A stretch of DNA of 51,556 nt. It comes from Parvibaculum sp. (GTDB lineage: Bacteria > Pseudomonadota > Alphaproteobacteria > Parvibaculales > Parvibaculaceae). The notes below the pieces were generated by a model that had not been told where the DNA came from, ran no database searches, and saw only the letters and a list, made by a program, of their open reading frames with translations. Location: contig JAUXOE010000186.1 of NCBI GenBank assembly GCA_030682415.1, positions 1 through 51,556 on the forward strand, written 5' to 3'. A program made the translations under genes and the position numbers. Positions 23,617 to 34,223 of the stretch are shown here, in pieces; position 1 is the first letter of the stretch; each line of letters opens with the position of its first letter.

Positions 23617-23644
23617 TGACAGATTTATGACAGTTTTGTGACAG
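23617..23644 (-). promoter_or_regulatory. Pho box (PhoB site) upstream of fbpA
   Basis: On the minus strand CTGTCA occurs three times with starts exactly 11 bp apart (23644, 23633, 23622), separated by CAAAA and TAAAT, and followed by CATGA. This is the tandem 11-bp repeat structure of a PhoB-binding Pho box and points at fbpA. The repeats begin only 11 bp beyond the fbpC stop. Confidence 0.75.
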
Positions 23645-23655
23645 AGGGGGTGTTT

Positions 23656-24702
23656 TCAGGTTTTGGCAGCGAAGATGAAGCTGCCTTGCGGCTCGAAATA
23701 AACGGCCGCCGAGGCGCCGATTTTCAGCCCGCCGGGGTCGGGCACGCGGGCGCGCAACGGTTCGGTGGCGGGCGCGCCGGTGGCCGAGAGCAGCACCAGC
23801 CAGTCCCGCCCGAGAAACCGCAAGTCACTGATTGTGAACGTGTTTTCGTCGCCGTTTGCCGGTGCGAGGCGGACCGCTTCGGGGCGCATGATCACCTCCA
23901 CGGCGGCGCCGTCGTGGAAATCGGGCGCCGGCAGCGGCCCATAGGCGGTCACCGCATGACCACCCGACACCGTTGCCGGAAAGCGCTGCGCCTCGCCGAA
24001 AAGCGAGGCCACAAGGGCACTTGCGGGATGTGCATAGAGTTCGGCCGGCGTCGCGCATTGGGCAATGCGGCCGCCCTCCATCACCGCGATCCGGTCGGCG
24101 ATTTCCATCGCTTCCATGGGGTCGTGCGTGACGACAAGTGTAATAACGCCAGCGCTTTTCAGCGCCCGGCGCGCGTCCTCGCGCAAGGCGCGGCGGCGCG
24201 TCACGTCGACGCTCGCAAAGGGTTCATCGAGCAGCATCGCCGCCGGTTCCGGCGCCAGTGCGCGGGCCAGCGCCACGCGTTGCTGCTGGCCGCCCGACAG
24301 GGTGTGCGGGTAGCGCGGCTCGAAGCCCGAAAGGCCAACGGCGGCAAGCCTTTGGGCGATGATGCGGGCCTGCTCGTCCTTCGGGCGACGGTTGATGCCG
24401 AAGGCGATATTCTCGGCCACGGTCAGATGCGGAAAGAGCGCGTTGTCCTGAAAAACCATGCCAAACGGCCGTTTTTCAGGCGGCAGCGCGCGGCCGGGCA
24501 TTGCCAGCATCGCGCCGTCGAGATCGATCGATCCCTCCTGCAGCACCTCCAGTCCAGCCGCCAGCCGCAACAGCGTCGTCTTGCCGCTGCCCGAAGGCCC
24601 CAAAAGGCAGAGAATCTCGCCCGCCCGCGCCTCCAGCGAGACGCCGGACAGCACCTGATGGTCGCCATATCTGTGTCCGACATTGCGGAACGCCAGCGTC
24701 AT
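23656..24702 (-). CDS. fbpC: Ferric-iron ABC transporter ATP-binding protein
   Basis: The ATPase of the FbpABC iron importer has 348 residues. Walker A LLGPSGSGKTTLLRLAAGLE, Q-loop GMVFQDNALFPHLTV, signature LSGGQQQRVALARALA, Walker B AAMLLDEPFASVDVTRRR and H-loop VVTHDPMEAMEIADRIAV are intact. The last 110 residues form a TOBE-type domain (VIMRPEAVRLAP, ISDLRFLGRDWLVLL). The start at MTLAFRNVGHRYGDHQ has GAGGCAAGG just upstream; a longer frame to 24786 adds unlike residues. It diverges from fbpB across 93 nt that must hold both promoters, and is followed by fbpA on the same strand. Confidence 0.93.
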   Translation of the reverse strand: MTLAFRNVGHRYGDHQVLSGVSLEARAGEILCLLGPSGSGKTTLLRLAAGLEVLQEGSIDLDGAMLAMPGRALPPEKRPFGMVFQDNALFPHLTVAENIAFGINRRPKDEQARIIAQRLAAVGLSGFEPRYPHTLSGGQQQRVALARALAPEPAAMLLDEPFASVDVTRRRALREDARRALKSAGVITLVVTHDPMEAMEIADRIAVMEGGRIAQCATPAELYAHPASALVASLFGEAQRFPATVSGGHAVTAYGPLPAPDFHDGAAVEVIMRPEAVRLAPANGDENTFTISDLRFLGRDWLVLLSATGAPATEPLRARVPDPGGLKIGASAAVYFEPQGSFIFAAKT

Positions 24703-24795
24703 CCTTGCCTCACCCGGCCCTTTCCCTCGGAAACTCTTGCAAATGCGTAGCAAAATTACTTTGCCGCAGGGAGCGGTATTTGTCACAAAGGCCGC

Positions 24796-26523
24796 ATGGC
24801 AGTCACGGAAAAAGATCGGATTTCCGCCGGGATGAGACGTCGTGTCGCTTCAGGATGGACGCTGGGGGCGCTCGCGATCGCGCTGGTGCTGCTGGCGCCG
24901 TCGCTGACGGTACTGGCGAGCCTGGCGCTGCCGGCCAGCGAAAACTGGGCGCATCTGCGCGCCACCGTGTTGCCGGGCTATGTGGCGAATACGCTCTGGC
25001 TGATGGCGCTGGTCGCGCTGATGGCCGGTACGATCGGCGTCGGCACCGCATGGCTCGTCGTCTCGACGCGTTTTCCGGGTCAACGCCTGTTCAATTGGGC
25101 CCTGGTGCTGCCGCTGGCGGCGCCCGCCTACATCGTCGCCTATGTCTATACCGATCTACTGGCCTTTGCCGGACCGGTGCAGACGGCCTTGCGGGCGCTG
25201 ACCGGCTGGAGCGGCGGCGACTACAGCTTTCCCAACATTCGTTCGCTGCCGGGCGCAGCGATCGTGCTGAGTCTCGTGCTCTATCCTTATGTCTATTTGC
25301 TGGCGCGAACGGCTTTTCAGCGGCAATCGGCGGCGCTGTTCGAAGCGGCGCGCATGCTCGGCGCCCGGCCGTGGCGCGCCTTCATTCGCGTGGCGTTGCC
25401 TTGCGCGCGACCGGCGATCGCCGGCGGACTGGCGCTGGCGCTGATGGAAACGATATCCGATTTCGGCGTCGTCGATTATTTCGCCGTGCCGACGCTGACG
25501 ACCGGTGTTTTCCGTACCTGGTTCAGCCTTGGCGACGCGCTGGCCGCGGCGCAAATCGCCGCCTGGCTGTTCCTGTTCGCCATAGCGCTGGTCATGATCG
25601 AAATGGTCAGCCGCCGCGGCCGCGTCGCCAATCCGCTGGCGCGCGACATGGCGGCGCAGCCGGTGAGGCTTCAGGGCGGCCGCGCCATCGGTGCGACCGT
25701 CGCTTGCGCGCTGCCGGTCATCCTCGGCTTCGTTGTGCCTGCGATCGTGCTTGTGCGCTACGCATTGATCGAAGGCGACCCGCTGGTGGGGCGCAACTTC
25801 CTCGATTTCGCCTCGAACAGTCTTTTCGTTGCCGGTATTGCAGCGGCGCTGGCGACCGCACTGGCACTGCTGCTCGCCTATGGCGAGCGCCTTCATCCGA
25901 CGCCCTTCAACCGCATTTCGATCCGGCTGGCGACGCTCGGCTATGCGTTGCCCGGCGCGATGATCGCCATCGGTATCCTGACGCTGACGACCGATATCGA
26001 CCGCGCATTAGCGGGCTTTGCGCAGACCTATCTCGGCTTCTCGCCGGGTCTCCTGATCACCGGTTCGGCGGCGGGCCTTGTCTTTGCCTATGTCGCGCGT
26101 TTTCTGACCGCCGCTTTCAATGCCTGTCACAGCGGGCTTGAGAAAATCCATCCCTCGCTCGATGCCGCCGCACGCAGCCTCGGCGCACCGCCGGGACGCG
26201 TTCTCGGTGCCGTTCACATTCCTTTGTTGCGCAGCGCACTTGCGAGCGCAGCCCTGCTGGTGTTCATCGACGTGATGAAGGAGCTGCCGGCGACGCTGCT
26301 GCTGCGGCCCTTCAATTTCGAGACGCTGGCAACACGTACCTACCGGCTCGCGTCCGACGAGCGATTGGCCGAAGCCTCGACGGCGGCGCTGACCATCGTC
26401 GCACTCGGGCTCATTCCGACGATCCTGCTCAGTCTGTCGATCGCACGATCGGGCATCCGGCCGCCCGCATCGCCGGCCCTGACCGGTGCCACACACGCAA
26501 ATGTGACGCCGTCGGCGGTCTGA
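24796..26523 (+). CDS. fbpB: Ferric-iron ABC transporter permease, fused two-domain
   Basis: This 575-residue inner-membrane protein has two fused permease domains of six helices each. The EAA-type loops that contact the ATPase are FEAARMLGARPWRAFIRVALP (about residue 195) and LDAAARSLGAPPGRVLGAVHIPLLRS (about 460). Other typical segments are LVLPLAAPAYIVAYVYTDLL and LRRPFNFETL-like LLLRPFNFETLATRTYRLASDERLAEAS. It is the channel for Fe3+ delivered by FbpA. It is transcribed away from fbpC and fbpA, unlike the usual fbpABC operon. An ATG 12 codons later (Met13) could also start it. Confidence 0.92.
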   Translation: MAVTEKDRISAGMRRRVASGWTLGALAIALVLLAPSLTVLASLALPASENWAHLRATVLPGYVANTLWLMALVALMAGTIGVGTAWLVVSTRFPGQRLFNWALVLPLAAPAYIVAYVYTDLLAFAGPVQTALRALTGWSGGDYSFPNIRSLPGAAIVLSLVLYPYVYLLARTAFQRQSAALFEAARMLGARPWRAFIRVALPCARPAIAGGLALALMETISDFGVVDYFAVPTLTTGVFRTWFSLGDALAAAQIAAWLFLFAIALVMIEMVSRRGRVANPLARDMAAQPVRLQGGRAIGATVACALPVILGFVVPAIVLVRYALIEGDPLVGRNFLDFASNSLFVAGIAAALATALALLLAYGERLHPTPFNRISIRLATLGYALPGAMIAIGILTLTTDIDRALAGFAQTYLGFSPGLLITGSAAGLVFAYVARFLTAAFNACHSGLEKIHPSLDAAARSLGAPPGRVLGAVHIPLLRSALASAALLVFIDVMKELPATLLLRPFNFETLATRTYRLASDERLAEASTAALTIVALGLIPTILLSLSIARSGIRPPASPALTGATHANVTPSAV

Positions 26524-26649
26524 AAGGCCCTGAAGCTGCCGGTCTTGCTTGAAATCGCCGCCCCGTCGGCCAAACTTGACCTACTGTCACAATTCAGCCG
26601 GATGATTACGGGATCATTCACGCATTCCTTGCCCCGAACCGGAGCTTTC

Positions 26650-27726
26650 ATGCGCCTGCCCATGCCTGCCGCCCTGTTTCTCGCCGCGCTGATTACCGGC
26701 GCCGGCCTTTCGGGCGCACAGGCGCAGGAGGGAGCGGTACAAAACGTCATCGTGGCACCGGCCATCATCGACCGTTTCGTCGATCAGGTCGAGGCGCTCG
26801 GCACGACCTTCGCCAATGAAAGCGTCACCATCACCGCCAATGTGTCGGACAAGGTGGTGGAGATTCTGTTCGAGGACGGACAACAGGTCGAGCAGGACCA
26901 GGTGCTGGTGCTGCTCCGGCGCGACGAGCAGCGCGCGGAGCTGGAAGCGGCGGAAGCCGTTCTGGCCGAGCGGCGGACCGCCTATAACCGCGCCAGCGAA
27001 CTGGAGCGGCGGCAATATACGGCGACAGCACAGCTCGAAGAACGGCGGGCGGCGCTGCGCCAGGCTGAGGCCAATCGCGACGGTGCAAAGGCGCGTCTCG
27101 ATGACCGCGAGATCCGCGCACCTTTCGAGGGCGTGGTGGGCTTGCGCAATATCAGCCCGGGCACGCTGGTGACACCGGGCAGCGTCATCACGTCGCTCGA
27201 CGATCTCGATCCGATCAAGCTCGATTTCACGGTGCCGGCTGCCTATCTTGCCAATATCCAGCCCGGACTGGCGATTGTCGCGACGACGACGGCACTGCCG
27301 GGCAAGGAATTTCGCGGCACGGTGCGCAGCGTCGCGACGCAGGTCGACCGCGTCACACGCTCGATCACGGCGCGCGCTTTCATTGCCAATGAGGACCATG
27401 CGCTGAAGCCGGGCCTGCTGATGACGGTGCGGCTTCTGAAAAACCCGCGCGACTCGATCATGATCCCGGAAGAGGCGCTGGTGCCGTCGGGCACACAGAA
27501 CTTCGTCTTCGTCATCGACCGCGCCAGCAACAAGGCCGAGCGGCGCGAGATCGAGACCGGCGGGCGGCGCCCCGGCGCCGTCGAGGTGGTGAGCGGGCTC
27601 GAGCGCGGCGAACTCGTCGTCACGCATGGCACGATGCAGGTGCGCGACGGACAAACGGTCAACATCGTCAAGGAAGAAACGCCGGAACAGACGCTCGGGC
27701 GCCTCGGCACGACGGTGGTCCAGTAG
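26650..27726 (+). CDS. RND efflux periplasmic adaptor (MFP), first system
   Basis: This 358-residue membrane-fusion protein links an RND pump to an outer-membrane channel. A signal peptide (about residues 1-25, MRLPMPAALFLAALITGAGLSGAQAQ, no lipobox Cys) is followed by the split lipoyl domain (VTITANVSDKVVEILFEDGQQVEQDQVLVLLRR and APFEGVVGLRNISPGTLVTPGS), a coiled-coil hairpin, and barrel and membrane-proximal parts ending VVSGLERGELVVTHGTMQVRDGQTV. GGAG lies 5 nt before the ATG; the longer frame starts at a TTG at 26545 and is not used. The pump gene follows after 21 nt. Confidence 0.92.
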   Translation: MRLPMPAALFLAALITGAGLSGAQAQEGAVQNVIVAPAIIDRFVDQVEALGTTFANESVTITANVSDKVVEILFEDGQQVEQDQVLVLLRRDEQRAELEAAEAVLAERRTAYNRASELERRQYTATAQLEERRAALRQAEANRDGAKARLDDREIRAPFEGVVGLRNISPGTLVTPGSVITSLDDLDPIKLDFTVPAAYLANIQPGLAIVATTTALPGKEFRGTVRSVATQVDRVTRSITARAFIANEDHALKPGLLMTVRLLKNPRDSIMIPEEALVPSGTQNFVFVIDRASNKAERREIETGGRRPGAVEVVSGLERGELVVTHGTMQVRDGQTVNIVKEETPEQTLGRLGTTVVQ

Positions 27727-27747
27727 GACGCGAGGGGGAGGGGCCAT

Positions 27748-30700
27748 ATGAAACTTTCCGACGTTTCGGTCACACGGCCCGTCTTTGCCGCCGTCGTCAG
27801 CATGCTGCTGGTGGCTTTCGGTCTCGTCGCCTTCGACCGGCTTCCTTTGCGCGAATATCCCGATATCGACCCGCCGATCGTTTCGATTACCACCGATTAT
27901 CGCGGTGCGGCCGCGGCCGTGGTCGAGACGCGCATCACCGAGGTCATCGAGGAGCGCATCGCCGGCATCGAAGGCATTTCCTTCGTGCAATCCTCGAGCG
28001 AGGATGGACGCTCGCGTATCACCATCGAGTTCAATCCCGGCCGCGACATCGACGCCGCCGCCAACGATATTCGCGACCGCGTGTCGGGCATACTCGACGT
28101 CCTGCCGACAGAGGCCGATCCGCCGGACATTCAGAAGGCCGATTCCAGCGACGACGTCATCATGTGGCTCAACGTCGTCAGCGACCGGCTATCGATGCTG
28201 GAACTGACCGACTATGTGGAGCGCCATCTCGTCGACCGGTTCTCGACGCAGGACGGTGTGGCGCGGGTCAGGCTCAGCGGCGCGCGCAGTTATTCGATGC
28301 GCATCTGGCTCGACCGCACCGCGCTTGCGGCGCGCGCACTGACGGTGGGCGATGTCGAAGCGGCTCTGATCGCCGAGAATGTCGAACTGCCGGCCGGCAG
28401 CATCGAATCGGTGCAGCGGCAATTCACCGCGCGCGTCGAGCGTGGTTTTCGCAGCGAAGCGGATTTCCGCCAGCTCGTGCTCGGCCAGGGGAGCGACGGT
28501 TATCTGGTGCGGCTCGGCGATGTCGCCCGCGTCGAGCGCGCGGCCGCCGAAGAGCGGACATTCTTTCGTGGCAACCGCATTCCGATGGTCGGCATCGGCA
28601 TCATCAAACAGTCGCAGGCCAACACGCTGACGGTGGCACGCGCGGCCAAGGCCGAGGCCGAACGTCTGGCGCCCGGCCTGCCCGAGGGCATGGATATTCG
28701 CCGCAGCTACGACACCAGCGTCTTCATCGAAGGGGCGGTCAACGAAGTCTACAAAACGCTCGCGATCGCCATTGTCCTCGTCATCCTGACGATTTTCGTC
28801 TTTCTCGGCAGCGCGCGGGCGACGCTGGTGCCGGCCGTCACCGTGCCGGTGTCGCTGATCGCGCCCTTTCTGGTGCTGTTCGCGCTCGGCTTCTCGGTCA
28901 ACCTGCTGACATTGCTGGCGCTGGTGCTGGCCATCGGGCTCGTGGTCGACGACACCATCGTGGTGCTTGAGAACATTTACCGGCGTATGGAGGAGGGCGA
29001 GACGCCGCTCGTCGCCGCCTATCGCGGGGCGCGACAGGTCGGCTTCGCGGTCATCGCGACCACCGTGGTTCTGATCGCGGTCTTCGTGCCCCTCGCCTTT
29101 GTCGAAGGCGCCATCGGTCGCCTGTTCTCGGAATTCGCGATCACCATGGCCGCGGCGGTTGCCTTTTCGAGCCTTGTCGCGCTCAGCCTGTCGCCGATGC
29201 TGTGCTCGAAAGTCCTGCGCCCGACATCCAATCGCACCAGGTTCAACATCGCCGTCGACGAGGGCTTCGACAAGCTCAAGGCGCGCTACCGCGAGGTTCT
29301 GGGGCGCGCGCTTCTCAAGCCGTCGATCACGGCCGCGACCTTCGGCGGCCTGGTCGTCGCCGCACTTGGCCTTTTCATCATTATCCCGTCGGAATATGCA
29401 CCCCGCGAGGATCGCGGCATCTTCTTCGTCATCGTCAACGGGCCGGAAGGTGCGTCGTTCAATTATATCAACGAGTACATGACCGAGATCGAGGACCGGC
29501 TGATGCCGCTGGTCGAGAGCGGCGAGATCAACCGGCTGCTGGTGCGCGCGCCGCGCTCGTTCGGCAATCTGTCGAGCTTCAACACCGGCGTCGCCGTCAT
29601 CGTGCTCGCCGACTGGAGCGAGCGCCGCTCGGCCTGGGAGATCATGGCCGATGTACGCGCCCGCGTTGCCGACCTGCCGGGCGTCACCGCCTCGCCGATG
29701 ATGCGGCAGGGCTTCGGTCGCGGCGCGGTCAAGCCGGTGCAGTTCGTCATTGGCGGCGGCTCCTACGAGGAGCTCCGGGAATGGCGCGACATCCTGATCG
29801 CGGCGATTGAGGCGGACAATCCCGGCCTCGTCAATATCGACCACGACTTCAAGGAAACGAAGCCGCAGCTTCGCGTCGAGATCGACCGCAACAATGCCGG
29901 CGATCTCGGCGTGACGGTCGGCAATATCGGGCGGACGCTCGAGACCGTCTTCGGCTCGCGCCGGGTGACGACGTTTGCCGATGGCGGCGAAGAATACGAT
30001 GTCATTCTGGAAGGGGAGCGCTCCGCACAACGCACGCCGAGCGACATGAGCAATGTCTTCGTGCGCTCGGAGCGAACGGGCGAGCTGATACCGCTCGCCA
30101 ATCTCGTCACCGTCAACGAAGCGGCGGGGCCGGCGAGCCTCAATCGCTACAACCGGATGCGCGCCATCACCATCGATGCCAACCTTGCCGACGGCTACAC
30201 GCTGGGCGCCGCCCTTGACCATTTGCGCAACCTCGCGCGTACACATCTGCCCCCGAATGTCGCTATCGACTATCGCGGCCAGTCGCTTGATTTCATGCGG
30301 GCCGGCGGTGCGCTCGGTTTCATCTTTGTGCTCGGCCTCGTTGTCGTCTTTCTGGTGCTGGCGGCGCAGTTCGAGAGCTTCGTCCATCCCGTCGTCATCA
30401 TCCTGACGGTGCCACTGGCAATTACCGGCGGGCTATTCGGTATCTGGATTACCGGTGGCACGATCAATCTCTATACGCAGATCGGCCTGATCATGCTGGT
30501 CGGGCTTGCGGCCAAGAACGGCATCCTGATCGTCGAATTCGCCAACCAGTTGCGCGATGAGGGGCGCGAGTTCGGCGAAGCGCTGGTCGAGGCTTCGGCG
30601 ATCCGGCTGCGCCCGATCCTGATGACAGCGATCACGACGATCGCGGGCTCCGTGGCGCTGATCCTGTCCTTCGGCGCCGGCGCCGAGACGCGCACGGCCA

Positions 30701-30888
30701 TTGGTGTCGTCATTTTCTCCGGCGTCATCGCCACCACGATTTTTACACTCTTCGTGGTGCCGGTGGCCTATCAGGCGCTGGCGCGCCGGACCGGGTCGCC
30801 GGGCGATACGCAGCGTCGGCTCGAAGACGAGATCGAGCGAATCGATGGCGCGAGCTTGCGGCCGCGCCCCATGGAAGGCGCAGAGTAG
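27748..30888 (+). CDS. RND efflux pump permease, first system
   Basis: This 1046-residue inner-membrane pump of the hydrophobe/amphiphile exporter type uses proton import to expel substrates. The proton-relay residues are all there: paired Asp401-Asp402 in GLVVDDTIVVLENIYRRM and Lys923 in LAAKNGILIVEFANQLRDEG. The duplicated N-half start MKLSDVSVTRPVFAAVVSMLL, DRLPLREYPDIDPPIVSITTDYRGA, and the large periplasmic loops are typical. No TolC-like gene is nearby, so it probably uses a shared outer-membrane channel. Substrates cannot be predicted. It ends 6 nt before the CoA-hydrolase start, so read-through is likely. Confidence 0.94.
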   Translation: MKLSDVSVTRPVFAAVVSMLLVAFGLVAFDRLPLREYPDIDPPIVSITTDYRGAAAAVVETRITEVIEERIAGIEGISFVQSSSEDGRSRITIEFNPGRDIDAAANDIRDRVSGILDVLPTEADPPDIQKADSSDDVIMWLNVVSDRLSMLELTDYVERHLVDRFSTQDGVARVRLSGARSYSMRIWLDRTALAARALTVGDVEAALIAENVELPAGSIESVQRQFTARVERGFRSEADFRQLVLGQGSDGYLVRLGDVARVERAAAEERTFFRGNRIPMVGIGIIKQSQANTLTVARAAKAEAERLAPGLPEGMDIRRSYDTSVFIEGAVNEVYKTLAIAIVLVILTIFVFLGSARATLVPAVTVPVSLIAPFLVLFALGFSVNLLTLLALVLAIGLVVDDTIVVLENIYRRMEEGETPLVAAYRGARQVGFAVIATTVVLIAVFVPLAFVEGAIGRLFSEFAITMAAAVAFSSLVALSLSPMLCSKVLRPTSNRTRFNIAVDEGFDKLKARYREVLGRALLKPSITAATFGGLVVAALGLFIIIPSEYAPREDRGIFFVIVNGPEGASFNYINEYMTEIEDRLMPLVESGEINRLLVRAPRSFGNLSSFNTGVAVIVLADWSERRSAWEIMADVRARVADLPGVTASPMMRQGFGRGAVKPVQFVIGGGSYEELREWRDILIAAIEADNPGLVNIDHDFKETKPQLRVEIDRNNAGDLGVTVGNIGRTLETVFGSRRVTTFADGGEEYDVILEGERSAQRTPSDMSNVFVRSERTGELIPLANLVTVNEAAGPASLNRYNRMRAITIDANLADGYTLGAALDHLRNLARTHLPPNVAIDYRGQSLDFMRAGGALGFIFVLGLVVVFLVLAAQFESFVHPVVIILTVPLAITGGLFGIWITGGTINLYTQIGLIMLVGLAAKNGILIVEFANQLRDEGREFGEALVEASAIRLRPILMTAITTIAGSVALILSFGAGAETRTAIGVVIFSGVIATTIFTLFVVPVAYQALARRTGSPGDTQRRLEDEIERIDGASLRPRPMEGAE

Positions 30889-30894
30889 GTGCCG

Positions 30895-32730
<1,836 letters not shown>

Positions 32731-32763
32731 AAATTTGCTGCTACACGCTGGGAGGGCGTCCGC

Positions 32764-33489
32764 ATGATCGATCTCTATTACTGGCCGACGCCCAACGGCA
32801 AGAAGGTGACGATCCTGCTCGAGGAATGCGGTCTCCCCTTCAATCTGATCGCGCTGCATATCGGGCGCGGCGACCAGTTCAGCCCCGAATTCCTGAAGCT
32901 CAACCCCAATCACCGGATGCCGGCCCTGATCGATCACGACCCGATGGGCGGCGGCGCGCCGATCGGCATTTTCGAATCCGGTGCGATGATGATGTATATC
33001 GCCGAGAAAGCCGGGAAGTTCTTTCCCCAGGACCCGCACGGCAAGTACCAAGTGATCCAGTGGGTCATGTGGCAGATGGCCAATCAGGGCCCGAAGCTCG
33101 GCGAGTGTGGCCATTTCCGCCGGCTGGGTGAGCGCGAGGGCGATCAGTCCTACGCCGTGCGCCGCTTCACCGACGAGGCCAACCGGCTCTACGGCGTCAT
33201 GAACAACCGTCTCTACGACCGGCGCTACATGGCCGGCGACGACTACACGATCGCCGACATGATCTGCTACCCGTGGGCCGTCAACTGGAAGGCGCAGGGA
33301 CAGGACATCGAAGAGTTCAAGCATTTCAAGCGCTGGCTGGAGGAGATCGGCGAGCGGCCGGCCGTCCAGCGCGGCATGGCGGCTGGCAGCGACCTGTCGA
33401 TGGATCTCTCGAAAATGACCCCCGAGGAGCAGGAGGCGGTCCGCAAGATGCTCTACAACCAGCGTGCGCGACCGGCGCCGGATGCCTGA
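32764..33489 (+). CDS. Glutathione S-transferase family protein (YfcG/YghU-like)
   Basis: This 241-residue GST has an N-terminal thioredoxin-fold domain (MIDLYYWPTPNGKKVTILLEE, EFLKLNPNHRMPALIDHD, IFESGAMMMYIAEKAGKFFP) and a helical C-terminal domain with QWVMWQMANQGPKLGE and YMAGDDYTIADMICYPW. The TPNGKKV active-site region and the QMANQGP loop are features of the nu-class (YfcG/YghU) proteins, which act as glutathione-dependent disulfide oxidoreductases. A GGGAGGGC box precedes the ATG. It follows the CoA-hydrolase gene by 33 nt on the same strand and ends before a promoter region for padR. Confidence 0.9.
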   Translation: MIDLYYWPTPNGKKVTILLEECGLPFNLIALHIGRGDQFSPEFLKLNPNHRMPALIDHDPMGGGAPIGIFESGAMMMYIAEKAGKFFPQDPHGKYQVIQWVMWQMANQGPKLGECGHFRRLGEREGDQSYAVRRFTDEANRLYGVMNNRLYDRRYMAGDDYTIADMICYPWAVNWKAQGQDIEEFKHFKRWLEEIGERPAVQRGMAAGSDLSMDLSKMTPEEQEAVRKMLYNQRARPAPDA

Positions 33490-33584
33490 AACACGGCCAT
33501 ATTCCGCTGCGTCGCGCTGGTGTTGCGCGTTTACCGCAGTGCAAAAAAATACAGAAAAGAGCGCGAAAAACGCGCGTCTGGCTC

Positions 33585-33612
33585 TTGGAATTCAGTATAT
33601 CGGTCCTATATA
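33585..33612 (+). promoter_or_regulatory. Promoter of the padR-RND operon
   Basis: TTGGAA (33585-33590), 16 bp and TATATA (33607-33612) form a good sigma-70 promoter. The -10 box is the centre of the palindrome CCTATATAGG, so repressor binding there would block polymerase. Confidence 0.6.
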
Positions 33613-33637
33613 GGCTCGATATATCGGCCCGTTATAT
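33594..33637 (+). promoter_or_regulatory. Palindrome array, probable PadR operator
   Basis: Two perfect 10-bp palindromes, CCTATATAGG (33605-33614) and CGATATATCG (33617-33626), are flanked by similar TATAT cores at 33596-33600 and 33633-33637. Their centres are spaced about 12, 12 and 13 bp, roughly one helical turn, so bound dimers would lie on one face. The array spans the promoter -10 and precedes padR, which suggests autorepression. Confidence 0.6.
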
Positions 33638-33662
33638 GGGGCCGCGACATGGACACCCCCCG

Positions 33663-34223
33663 ATGCAAGTCACGACGCTCTGTCTCGGCGCGTTGGTTTT
33701 CGGCGAAGCCACAGGCTACGAGATCAACAAGATGTTCGAGGATGGCCCCTTCAGCCATTTCCTCGACGCCAGCTATGGCTCGATCTATCCGGCGCTGACG
33801 CGGCTGACGGATGAAGGGCTTGTCACCTGCAAGGCGGAGCAGCAGGAGCGCCGACCCGACAAGAAAATCTATGCCCTGACCGACAGAGGCCGGGAGAGCC
33901 TGCGCGATGCGCTGCATACGCCGCTGGCCGAAGACAAATTCAGGTCCGAATTCCTGTTCGCAGTGCTTTTCGCCCATCTGCTGCCGCGCTCGCGCGTGGT
34001 CGAGCTTGTCGATCAGCGTCTTGCGGCAATGAAGGCGAAAACCGAAGAGCTTGCGACGAAGGATCCGGGCGACACGCCGGGAACGGACTTCGCGCGCCTC
34101 TACGGTCACGCCGTCTATTCGGCATCCGTCTCCTTTCTCGAGAACAACCGGCACCTGATCGAAGACATCGCGGTGGACGACAAGCCGCAGGACAACCCCA
34201 AAGCAGTACATTCTCATGTTTGA
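33663..34223 (+). CDS. PadR-family transcriptional regulator
   Basis: This 186-residue regulator has the PadR winged-helix domain at the N-terminus: TLCLGALVFGEATGYEINKMFEDGPF, ASYGSIYPALTRLTDEGLVTCKAEQ and RRPDKKIYALTDRGRESL. The C-terminal part (about 95-170) is a helical dimerisation and ligand-sensing domain. PadR proteins usually repress a neighbouring transporter or stress gene until an inducer binds. The gene overlaps the adaptor start by 8 nt, so padR, adaptor and pump are one coupled unit. The start MQVTTLCLG is favoured by family comparison; an ATG at 33636 within the operator is possible. No clear ribosome site precedes it. Confidence 0.88.
   Translation: MQVTTLCLGALVFGEATGYEINKMFEDGPFSHFLDASYGSIYPALTRLTDEGLVTCKAEQQERRPDKKIYALTDRGRESLRDALHTPLAEDKFRSEFLFAVLFAHLLPRSRVVELVDQRLAAMKAKTEELATKDPGDTPGTDFARLYGHAVYSASVSFLENNRHLIEDIAVDDKPQDNPKAVHSHV

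Noticed and set aside
28189-30387. 732-codon open frame on the minus strand opposite the first RND pump
   Set aside because: Mirror frame of a clearly real gene in high-GC DNA; the sequence is low in normal protein motifs and rich in Arg, His, Asp and Gly.
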